DNA from: Coriobacteriia bacterium
GTDB taxonomy: Bacteria; Actinomycetota; Coriobacteriia; Coriobacteriales; Atopobiaceae
Direction: 5' to 3'
DNA: 15,786 nucleotides
NCBI GenBank assembly: GCA_003150175.1
Contig: QAKZ01000027.1
Span: 1 to 15,786, forward strand
A model generated the notes under the pieces. The model did no database searches. It was not told the DNA's origin and saw only the letters and a list, made by a program, of their open reading frames with translations. Made by a program: the position numbers and the translations under genes. How positions within the stretch are numbered: the stretch's first letter is position 1; each line of letters starts with the position of its first letter. This document shows positions 7,462 to 13,420 of the stretch, piece after piece.

Positions 7462-7493
7462 CGGGTGGCCCCACGGGGCTGCCCGTCTTTTTT
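7462..7493 (+). terminator. Intrinsic terminator of ettA
   Basis: CGGGTGGCCC and GGGCTGCCCG form a 10-bp stem (two G-T wobbles) with loop CACG (7462-7485), followed by TCTTTTTT (7486-7493). It lies 51 bases after the ettA stop. Confidence 0.9.
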
Positions 7494-7503
7494 CGTCTGT
7501 TGC

Positions 7504-7530
7504 CCGGCGCGGGATGCGCCGGATTTTTAT
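7504..7530 (+). terminator. Second terminator-like hairpin just upstream of the dehydrogenase gene
   Basis: CCGGCGC, loop GGGAT, GCGCCGG (7504-7522) is a perfect 7-bp stem followed by ATTTTTAT (7523-7530). It ends only 16 bases before the downstream ATG (7547). It could be a backup terminator for ettA or, since no promoter is obvious between it and the gene, an attenuator in that gene's leader. Confidence 0.65.
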
Positions 7531-7546
7531 GTACGGAGGTAGCCAG

Positions 7547-8518
7547 ATGAGCAGCAAGATCCACACCCGCAAAGCAGTGATCGTCGGCGCCGGCCGCGTG
7601 GGCAGCCATGCGGCGCTGTGCCTGATGTTCCAGCACCTCGTCAACGAGATCGTGCTCCTCGACGTGAACCCGGCCGCCGCCGCGGCGCAGGCGGGCGACC
7701 TCAACGACCTCGCCTCCGGCCTGGGCGACAACTTCGTCATCCGCGTGGGCGACTACTCCGACTGCAAGGACGCGCACTTTGTCATCCTCACCGCCGGCCG
7801 CTCCCGCCGCCCCGGCGAGACCCGCCTGCAGATGCTCGACGGCACGATAAAGATCCTCGAGGGGATCGTGGGCCCCATCCGCGACAGCGGCTTCCACAGC
7901 ATCCTGATCAGCGTGTCGAACCCCTGCGATGTCGTGACCGAGTACCTCTACCGCAACCTCGGCCTGCCCCGCAGCCAGGTCTTCGGCACGGGCACCCTGC
8001 TCGACTCTGCGCGCCTGCGCCGCGCGCTCTCCGAGATCATCGGCGTCAACTCCAAGCAGATCCAGGCCATCTGCATGGGCGAGCACGGCGACTCCTCGTT
8101 CATCCCCACGTCGCACATCTCTGTCCAGGGCATCGATCTGCGCGAGTACCTCTCGCTCACGCACCGCAACGTCTCGAGCCTCGACTTCGACGACATCATG
8201 AAGCGCGTGCGCGAGAGCGGCAGCTCCATCGTCCTGGGCAAGGGCTGCACGGAGTTCGGCATCGGCTCCATCGTCGCGAGCATCGTCCTCGCCGTCCTGC
8301 ACAACGAGAAGATCGTGGTCCCGCTCTCCGCCCACCTCGACGGGGAGTACGGCGAGAGCGGCATCTGCGCCGGCGTCCCCTGCGTGCTCGGCGCCCAGGG
8401 CATCGAGCAGGTGCTCGAGATCGACCTCTCGTACGACGAGCGCAAGGCCATGCGCAAGAGCTGCGGCATCATCCGCGAGAACGTCGAGAAGGCGATGCCC
8501 ACGGCGAAGGAGGCCTAA
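7547..8518 (+). CDS. L-lactate/malate dehydrogenase-family 2-hydroxyacid dehydrogenase
   Basis: An NAD-dependent oxidoreductase of the LDH/MDH superfamily, 323 residues. Visible are the Rossmann motif GAGRVG (14-19), the NAD-ribose Asp (D39 in LLDVN), the active-site loop RPGETR (88-93) with R93, N125 in SVSNPCD, D153 and R156 in LLDSARLR, and the catalytic H180 in GEHGDS. The GTGTLLD and VVTEYL segments resemble L-2-hydroxyisocaproate dehydrogenase as well as LDH. The residue matching LDH Gln102 is R87 (SRRPGETR); Arg there is typical of malate dehydrogenases, so the substrate is uncertain and no symbol is given. The likely role is regenerating NAD+ in fermentation. The start is ATG 7547 with GGAGGT 6 bases upstream; an ATG at 7514 lies inside a hairpin without a ribosome-binding site. 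A terminator follows. Confidence 0.88.
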   Translation: MSSKIHTRKAVIVGAGRVGSHAALCLMFQHLVNEIVLLDVNPAAAAAQAGDLNDLASGLGDNFVIRVGDYSDCKDAHFVILTAGRSRRPGETRLQMLDGTIKILEGIVGPIRDSGFHSILISVSNPCDVVTEYLYRNLGLPRSQVFGTGTLLDSARLRRALSEIIGVNSKQIQAICMGEHGDSSFIPTSHISVQGIDLREYLSLTHRNVSSLDFDDIMKRVRESGSSIVLGKGCTEFGIGSIVASIVLAVLHNEKIVVPLSAHLDGEYGESGICAGVPCVLGAQGIEQVLEIDLSYDERKAMRKSCGIIRENVEKAMPTAKEA

Positions 8519-8541
8519 AGGCAGTCGAGCTTCTTTCGGCA

Positions 8542-8562
8542 TTGGCACAAGGCTTGGCACAA
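8542..8562. repeat. Direct repeat TTGGCACAA x2
   Basis: Two exact copies of TTGGCACAA (8542-8550, 8554-8562) with a 12-base period lie between the dehydrogenase stop and its terminator. No function can be assigned. A period of just over one helical turn is compatible with tandem binding of a regulator. Confidence 0.55.
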
Positions 8563-8570
8563 TGACTCGG

Positions 8571-8604
8571 ACGCCCCTGCCGCACGCTCGCGGCCGGGGC
8601 GTTT
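8571..8604 (+). terminator. Terminator of the dehydrogenase gene
   Basis: ACGCCCC pairs with GGGGCGT and GCCGC with GCGGC, one internal mismatch, loop ACGCTC (8571-8602). The T-run is short (TTTG), so termination may be partial. A TAGAAT (8609-8614) just after it could serve as a -10 for the asparaginase gene, but no -35 is evident. Confidence 0.7.
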
Positions 8605-8652
8605 GTCGTAGAATTGCTGCGCACTCAAGCCTGCAGACGGGAGAAACCCCAC

Positions 8653-9678
8653 GTGAAGAAGCGCGTCCTCATCATCGCCACCGGCGGCACCATCGCCTCG
8701 ACCTCGGAGGGCGAGGGACTCACGCCGACCGCATCCGGCCGTGAGCTCGCGGACAAGGTCCCGCTGCTCGACACCATCGCTGACTTGGACTTCGTCCAGC
8801 CGATGAACATCGACTCGACGAACATGCGCCCGCGCGACTGGCTCCGGATCAAGGACGTGATCGCAGGGGCGTACGACCGCTACGACGGTTTCGTGGTGCT
8901 CCACGGCACCGACACCATGGCCTACACCGCCGCGGCGCTCAGCTACCTGATCCAGGACAGCGAGAAGCCCATCGTCCTCACCGGATCCCAGCAGCCCATG
9001 GCGAGCCCCTTCACGGACGCGAAGCTTAACCTCTACCAGTCGGTGCTCTACGCCGCCGACGAGGCGAGCCGCGACGTCAACGTGGTCTTCTCGGGCAAGG
9101 TCATCGCGGGTACGCGCGCCCACAAGCAGCGCACCATGAGCTTCAACGCCTTCATGAGCATGAACTACCCGTCGCTCGCCTACATCCGCAACGACCGCAT
9201 CGTCCGTGCGGGTGCGGACCTGCGCGCCGGCGGCGCCGTCCCGGAGCGCACGGGCGCCTCCCCGCGCGTCTGCGGCGAGCTCGATGAGCGCGTGATCGTG
9301 CTCAAGCTCACGCCTGAGCTGCAGCCGAGCATCTTTGGGCTGCTCAAGCGCGACTACGATGCCGTTATCCTCGAGACCTTCGGCATCGGCGGCATACCGT
9401 CCTACGGCGACAACTCCTACGAGGACGCGATCTTGGACTGGGTCGGGTCCGGCCGCACGCTCGTCGTGACCACGCAGGTCCCGGAGGAGGGCCTTGACCT
9501 CGGCGTCTACGAGGTCGGCCGCGCGTATGCCGAGAACCCCGGCATCCTCAAGGGCGACGACATGTCGACCGAGGCCCTCGTGGCCAAGACCATGTGGGCG
9601 CTCGGCCAGTCGCGCGATCCCGAGCAGGTGCGCGAGCTCTTTTACCGTGAGGTGAACCACGACCGCATGCCGCGGTAG
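8653..9678 (+). CDS. ansA: L-asparaginase, type I (cytosolic)
   Basis: Hydrolyses L-asparagine to aspartate and ammonia. The 341-residue protein (E. coli AnsA 338) has the nucleophile motif ATGGTIAS (9-16, T13), the substrate-binding IDSTNMRPRDW (53-63), the second catalytic motif HGTDTMAYTA (84-93, T86/D87) and SGKVIAGTRAHK with the catalytic Lys. No signal peptide precedes the first strand, which supports the cytoplasmic type I enzyme over periplasmic type II. The start is GTG 8653 with GGGAG about 9 bases upstream, placing MKKRVLIIATGGT at the N-terminus; an ATG 39 bases upstream is possible but lacks a Shine-Dalgarno. It is convergent with an amino-acid uptake operon, which could supply substrate (inference). 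No clear terminator lies in the 45 bases to the opposing gene. Confidence 0.95.
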   Translation: MKKRVLIIATGGTIASTSEGEGLTPTASGRELADKVPLLDTIADLDFVQPMNIDSTNMRPRDWLRIKDVIAGAYDRYDGFVVLHGTDTMAYTAAALSYLIQDSEKPIVLTGSQQPMASPFTDAKLNLYQSVLYAADEASRDVNVVFSGKVIAGTRAHKQRTMSFNAFMSMNYPSLAYIRNDRIVRAGADLRAGGAVPERTGASPRVCGELDERVIVLKLTPELQPSIFGLLKRDYDAVILETFGIGGIPSYGDNSYEDAILDWVGSGRTLVVTTQVPEEGLDLGVYEVGRAYAENPGILKGDDMSTEALVAKTMWALGQSRDPEQVRELFYREVNHDRMPR

Positions 9679-9723
9679 GGCAAGAGGTGCGGGGCAGATA
9701 GCCGCCGGGCGCCTAAAGCGCGC

Positions 9724-10374
9724 TTATCGCTCGCGGAGGCGCCGCTCCAGGCGGCGGCTCACGGCGACGAGCGCCATGACGATGAGGTAATAGACGACCG
9801 CGACGGCGAGGAACGGCTCGAAGGCGCGGTAGGTGAGGGCCTGGACGCTCTGGGCGGCGCGCATCATGTCCATGAGGCCGATGGTCGCCACGAGCGACGA
9901 GCTCTTGAGCACGGTGATGACCTCGTTGACGAGCGCCGGCGCCACGCTGTGCAGCGCATCGGGGATCACGATGAGGCGCATCATCTTCGAGTAGGGGAGA
10001 CCGATGGAGCGGGCGGCATCGTACTGGCCCGCGTCGACGTCCTCGATGCCGCCGCGCAGGGTCTCGGACACCGTTGCCGAGCCGTTCAGGCCCAGCGTGA
10101 GCACCGAGGCGGTGAACATGTCGATCTTGTACCCCGTGAGCTGCGGCGTCGCAAAGTACACGAGAAAGAGGAGCACGATCAGCGGCACCCCGCGGAAAAC
10201 CGAGGTGTAGAAGCCGAGGACCGCGCGCAGCGGCCGGCAGGGGAGGACCTTGCCCACGGCGATGAGCGCGCCGAGGGCGAAGGCGATGACGAGTGCGGCG
10301 GCCGTGATCTCGCAGGTCACGGCCAGGCCGCTCTGGAACATCGGGATATAGGGCTGCAGCAGGTCGAATCTCAT
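9724..10374 (-). CDS. Polar amino-acid ABC transporter permease
   Basis: A 216-residue inner-membrane permease of the His/Glu/Gln/Arg/opine 3-TM-type family. It has hydrophobic helices at about 14-40, 60-80, 86-102 and near the C-terminus, the family motif FRGVPLIVLLF (60-70), and the cytoplasmic EAA loop SETLRGGIEDVDAGQYDAARSIGL (103-126) that docks the ATPase. It starts at ATG 10374, 15 bases after the stop of the binding-protein gene. An in-frame stop lies 3 codons upstream, so no longer form is possible. No Shine-Dalgarno is visible, implying translational coupling or weak initiation. The substrate cannot be told from the sequence. No ATP-binding gene follows; the next gene is convergent. 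Confidence 0.92.
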   Translation of the reverse strand: MRFDLLQPYIPMFQSGLAVTCEITAAALVIAFALGALIAVGKVLPCRPLRAVLGFYTSVFRGVPLIVLLFLVYFATPQLTGYKIDMFTASVLTLGLNGSATVSETLRGGIEDVDAGQYDAARSIGLPYSKMMRLIVIPDALHSVAPALVNEVITVLKSSSLVATIGLMDMMRAAQSVQALTYRAFEPFLAVAVVYYLIVMALVAVSRRLERRLRER

Positions 10375-10389
10375 GAGGCGCTAGCGGCG

Positions 10390-11256
10390 CTACTTCGAGG
10401 CGACGGTCGAGGTACCGGCGGCGGAGGTGTCGTCGCCCCACTTGAAGTCGGCGCCGACGTACTGCTCGATGTACTTGTCGATGGTGCCGTCCTTGAGCAT
10501 GTCGCCGATGCAAGCGTCGAGGTCGGCCACGAAGCTCGCGCCCTTGGCCGCCATCAGGCGGTAGACGCCGACGTAGTCCTTGGTCTCGGCGCGGTCGAGG
10601 AGGCCGAGCACGAGGCCCTCGTTCGCGTCGCGCATGGACTGGCCCTCGGCGCCGTCGCAGAGGTAGGCGTCGATGCGGCCGGCGAGGACCTCCTGGAGGC
10701 ACTGGCTGCCTCCGTCGTAGGTGTGGATGTCGGCGTTTGGCATGGCCGCGGCGATGAACTTGTTCTGGACCGTGCCGGTGGTGCAGGCGATGGACTTGCC
10801 GCTCAGGGCCTCGAGGCTCGTCACCGCGTCGCCGCCGAGCGTGAGGACGCCGACAAGGGGCTGGTAGTAGCCGCGCGTGAAGTCGAAGGTCTGCTCGCGC
10901 TCGGGGTTGGAGCTCATGGCCATGGTGAAGGCCGTGTCGCTGTTCTGGACGCTCGCGAGCGTGGCGGCGAACTCCTGCGCCTCGAACTCGTAGGTGAAGC
11001 CGAGGCGGGAGGCCATCTCGTCTGCGACGGCGATGTCGAGGCCGACGAGCTTCTGGCTGCCGTCCTGCTGGGTCTCGCGGTAGCGGTAGGGCGCGAAGGC
11101 GTCGTCGCCCACGAAGGTGAGGTGCATGGCCTCCTTCGAGGACTCGTCCACGGCCTGCTGGGGCGCGGAGCCGGCGCCGCAGCCGGCGAGCGCGACGGTC
11201 GCGCCGCCCGCCAGCAGCGCGAGGAAGTTCCTACGGTCGATGTTCATCTGGTGCAC
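10390..11256 (-). CDS. Amino-acid ABC transporter substrate-binding lipoprotein
   Basis: An extracellular solute-binding protein (family 3 type), 288 residues, anchored by lipid. The N-terminus MHQMNIDRRNFLALLAGG carries a twin-arginine-like RRNFL and a lipobox LAGC (C26), suggesting export, possibly by Tat, and lipidation of C26. The mature part has the family pattern: FAPYRYRE near the start, LVGLDIAVADEMASRLGF, a PEREQTFDFTRGYY binding segment, SGKSIACTTGTVQ, AGRIDAYLCD and the C-terminal DMLKDGTIDKYIEQY. The GTG at 11256 is preceded by AAGGA at 6 bases and is preferred to ATG 11247. It is the first gene of a two-gene operon with the permease. A candidate promoter abuts a palindromic repeat upstream. 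Confidence 0.93.
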   Translation of the reverse strand: MHQMNIDRRNFLALLAGGATVALAGCGAGSAPQQAVDESSKEAMHLTFVGDDAFAPYRYRETQQDGSQKLVGLDIAVADEMASRLGFTYEFEAQEFAATLASVQNSDTAFTMAMSSNPEREQTFDFTRGYYQPLVGVLTLGGDAVTSLEALSGKSIACTTGTVQNKFIAAAMPNADIHTYDGGSQCLQEVLAGRIDAYLCDGAEGQSMRDANEGLVLGLLDRAETKDYVGVYRLMAAKGASFVADLDACIGDMLKDGTIDKYIEQYVGADFKWGDDTSAAGTSTVASK

Positions 11257-11271
11257 AGTGATTCCTTCTTC

Positions 11272-11301
11272 TCATATGGTGGGTCACGTTATTTTACTCA
11301 A
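11272..11301 (-). promoter_or_regulatory. Candidate promoter of the amino-acid ABC operon
   Basis: -35-like TTGAGT (11301-11296), 18 bases, -10-like ATATGA (11277-11272). The -35 overlaps the edge of the palindromic repeat starting at 11300, so hairpin extrusion or repeat insertion could affect it. Both hexamers are imperfect. Confidence 0.3.
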
Positions 11302-11359
11302 TGACGAAAAGGGACAGTCCCTTTTCGTCATTCCTTTTCGTCATTCCCTTTTCGTCATT
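11300..11359. repeat. Palindromic element with tandem copies (REP-like)
   Basis: AATGACGAAAAGGGA (11300-11314), CAG, then its exact inverse TCCCTTTTCGTCATT (11318-11332): a perfect 15-bp stem with a 3-base loop. The right arm is repeated in tandem twice more (11333-11345, one C shorter, and 11346-11359), giving three copies of CC(C)TTTTCGTCATT. The last copy runs into the HAD gene and supplies its TGA stop. It probably also acts as a transcription terminator for the HAD gene, since the arm contains TTTT. Origin as a dispersed genomic repeat is inference. Confidence 0.85.
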
Positions 11360-12179
11360 CGCCGAGGAGGAAGCGGTCGATGGCCTCGGCGCAGCCGCCG
11401 TGGTCGTTGTCGGCGACCTGGACGTCGGCCGCGGCGACGGCCTCGGGGATGGCGTTGCCCATCGCCGCGCCCAGGCCCGCGGCGCGCAGCATCGCGAGGT
11501 CGTTCATCGCGTCGCCGACGGCGATCGTCTGCGAGACGTCGATGCCCAAGATCCCCGCGAGCTCGGCGATGCCCGTGCCCTTGTCCACGCCGGCGCAGGT
11601 GAACTCGAGGCTCGAGATCTCGCAGTCGGCGATGGTTACGTCGGCGTCGGCGAGGCGTGCATGCGTTCGGTCGCGCGTGGCGGGGTCGGCGAAGTGGAAG
11701 TTGAGCTTGGGCACGCGCGCGGCGGGGTCGAGCGCGACGGCGTGGGCGTCCTCGACGAGCTCGCTCGTGTCCATATAGAGCTGCTGGTAGACTGCGACCC
11801 CGCACTCGGGCGCCATGTCGATCTCGCGCTTCTCCATGTAGATGCCCTCGCCCGCGGTGACCTCGAGGATGTAGGTGCCCTCCTCGTCCGCGGTGCGGAT
11901 GGAGCGCGCGACGACGTCGGTGGGAATGGCGCGCTCGGTGAGGATGCGCCCCTGCTCGAGGTCGTAGACGATCGCGCCCGAGCAGCAGATGGCGTAGCGG
12001 ACGCCGGGGAGCTTCTGACGGTACATGCTGATCATCTTCGGGCAGCGGCCGCTTGAGATGGCGACGGTCTTGCCCGCCGCCGCGGCGCGCGCGATCGCAT
12101 CGACGGAGCTCGGGAGCACCTCTTTGCGAGAGTCGAGCAGCGTGCCGTCCATATCGAATGCGATGAGTTCGTAAGCCAC
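11355..12179 (-). CDS. HAD-superfamily phosphatase, Cof type (IIB)
   Basis: A cytosolic phosphatase, 274 residues, of the Cof/YbjI/YidA group, which removes phosphate from sugar phosphates, flavin or other small metabolites. HAD motifs: I, FDMDGT (D9, D11); II, ISSGR (Ser/Gly in place of the common TGR); III, Lys in DKGTGI; IV, GDAMNDLAML. The large insertion between motifs II and III is the C2B cap of class IIB. The start is GTG 12179 (MAYELIAFDMDGT) behind AGGAGG, only 4 bases away. The longer frame from 12236 adds an unlikely N-terminus and overlaps the probable -10 TATGCT (12230-12225). The stop codon and the last base of the final Glu codon come from the repeat described separately. The substrate is unknown. 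Confidence 0.92.
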   Translation of the reverse strand: MAYELIAFDMDGTLLDSRKEVLPSSVDAIARAAAAGKTVAISSGRCPKMISMYRQKLPGVRYAICCSGAIVYDLEQGRILTERAIPTDVVARSIRTADEEGTYILEVTAGEGIYMEKREIDMAPECGVAVYQQLYMDTSELVEDAHAVALDPAARVPKLNFHFADPATRDRTHARLADADVTIADCEISSLEFTCAGVDKGTGIAELAGILGIDVSQTIAVGDAMNDLAMLRAAGLGAAMGNAIPEAVAAADVQVADNDHGGCAEAIDRFLLGE

Positions 12180-12253
12180 GGGTCCTCCTGGGTCGTCGAC
12201 GGGTTCCGGAGCCAAACGGCCAAAAGCATAGCGCATGCAGGTTTCTTCGAGGT

Positions 12254-12287
12254 AAGAAAAAGCCCGGAAGCTGGGACTTCCGGGCTT
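12254..12287 (-). terminator. Intrinsic terminator of the EamA transporter gene
   Basis: On the minus strand AAGCCCGGAAG, loop TCCCAG, CTTCCGGGCTT: a perfect 11-bp stem followed by TTTTTCTT. It lies 25 bases past the transporter stop and separates it from the HAD gene. Confidence 0.93.
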
Positions 12288-12312
12288 GCAGGGGGGTGCT
12301 TCCGTGACGGCT

Positions 12313-13230
12313 CTACGCCGCGGCGAGGCGGCGAGAGGAACGCTCGGTGAGCTTCTCGCCCATCTCGGACCAGACGGCGCCGCCGAGAATGAGGCAGGCG
12401 CCGAGGATGTTGGCGGGCGTCATGGCCTCCCCGAGCAGCAGGGCAGAGAGCACGACGGCCGAGAGCGGCTCGAGGTAGCCGCAGACCGCCACGCGCGTGA
12501 CGGGCAGCTCGCCCATTGAAGAGAAGTACAGGTAGCAGCAAAGGCCGGTGTTCACCAGGCCGATGCAGGCGATGGCGGCGACGTTCAGGTGTGCGAGCTC
12601 GGAGGCGGTCGGCATGGGCAGCGTGCCTGCGGCGCCGGTCGTGGCCATGTAGGCGACCACGGCGGCGAGGCTACCGAGGAGCTGGATCGCGGAGGACTCG
12701 ACGCCGGCGATCGCGTCGACCTTCTTGCTGAAGATGACCATGACGGCGTAGCAGACGGCGCTCATACCGCCGAGCAGAAGGCCCATGGGCGCGACGCCCT
12801 CGCCGAGGCCCTGGCCCACGACCAGGAACGCGCCGAGGACGACGGCCGCGAAGCCCATGACCTTGGTGGCGCTCAGGCGCGTGTGGAAGATCATCGGCGA
12901 GAGCGCCATCACGATCACGGGGCCGCAATAGTACAGAAGCGACGCCACGCCCACGCCGACGTAGCGGTACGACTCGAAGAGGAACAGCCACGCCGCACCG
13001 AGTGCCGCTCCGGAGATGGCCAGGTAGGCGGCTTGCCTCGGGTGGGAGGGGGCCTTCAGGTCGCGGCGGGCGCTGCGGGATGCCGCGACGGCCGCGACGA
13101 GCAGCGCCGCCCCCAGGCCGACGCGCGCGAGCACGACGAAGACGCTCGGCAGGTCGATCATGCTCGCCACGATGCCGTTCGAGCCAAAGAGTATGAGCGA
13201 GAGCAGGTACTTCTCGGTTGCCTTGGACAT
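12313..13230 (-). CDS. EamA/DMT-family transporter
   Basis: An inner-membrane drug/metabolite transporter, 305 residues, with about ten hydrophobic helices in two EamA repeats. The first repeat runs from KYLLSLILFGSNGIVASMI to VVLGAFLVVGQGL, with the typical SLLYYCGPVIVMALSPMIF. The second runs from GLLLGGMSAVCYAVMVIFSKK to the end, with GYLEPLSAVVLSALLLGEAMTPANILGACLILGGAV, a standard EamA signature. Such proteins usually export amino acids or other small metabolites. The start is ATG 13230 (MSKATEKYLL). The reading frame extends to 13344 but that extension is polar and unlike the family. The Shine-Dalgarno is weak. Divergent from a LysR regulator, so probably its target. It ends with a strong terminator. 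The substrate is unknown. Confidence 0.92.
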   Translation of the reverse strand: MSKATEKYLLSLILFGSNGIVASMIDLPSVFVVLARVGLGAALLVAAVAASRSARRDLKAPSHPRQAAYLAISGAALGAAWLFLFESYRYVGVGVASLLYYCGPVIVMALSPMIFHTRLSATKVMGFAAVVLGAFLVVGQGLGEGVAPMGLLLGGMSAVCYAVMVIFSKKVDAIAGVESSAIQLLGSLAAVVAYMATTGAAGTLPMPTASELAHLNVAAIACIGLVNTGLCCYLYFSSMGELPVTRVAVCGYLEPLSAVVLSALLLGEAMTPANILGACLILGGAVWSEMGEKLTERSSRRLAAA

Positions 13231-13293
13231 GCCGTTCGCGTCGCTTTCTGAGGGGGTGCGGGTGTTTTTCCGCAGTCCACTATGACACCTCTC

Positions 13294-13322
13294 TTGTTCC
13301 GCGAATAGCGAATGTTTAGCAT
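13294..13322 (+). promoter_or_regulatory. Candidate promoter of the lysR gene
   Basis: TTGTTC (13294-13299), 17 bases, TAGCAT (13317-13322); the start would be near 13329, giving a leader of about 90 bases. No confident promoter for the divergent EamA gene or LysR T-N11-A box was singled out in the 190-base interval. Confidence 0.35.
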
Positions 13323-13355
13323 AGGAAGCAGCACAATCATGCATGGAAAAGTTCC

Positions 13356-13402
13356 TGGACCGAAACTGGAGAAACCGCAGGTAGATCTACTGCGCCGGTC
13401 CA
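13356..13402 (+). promoter_or_regulatory. Long-range hairpin/palindrome just before the lysR ribosome-binding site
   Basis: TGGACCG (13356-13362) pairs with CGGTCCA (13396-13402). Inside it CGCAG/CTGCG flank the palindrome GTAGATCTAC (13381-13390). The structure ends a few bases before GGGAAGGGAC, the lysR Shine-Dalgarno. It could be an operator or an mRNA stem affecting lysR translation. Confidence 0.4.
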
Positions 13403-13420
13403 TGACGGGAAGGGACGGCG

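Noticed and set aside
7514..7546. Upstream ATG (7514) as start of the dehydrogenase
   Set aside because: It lies inside a hairpin without a Shine-Dalgarno; ATG 7547 has GGAGGT at ideal spacing and gives the normal N-terminus.
8542..8562. Sigma54-type promoter (TGGCAC-N5-TTGGC)
   Set aside because: The spacing resembles a -24/-12 element, but actinobacteria generally lack RpoN, a terminator follows at once, and the match is explained by the direct repeat.
9679..9723. Bidirectional terminator between ansA and the permease
   Set aside because: Only weak GC pairings (GCGCC/GGCGC-like) and no T-run on either strand.
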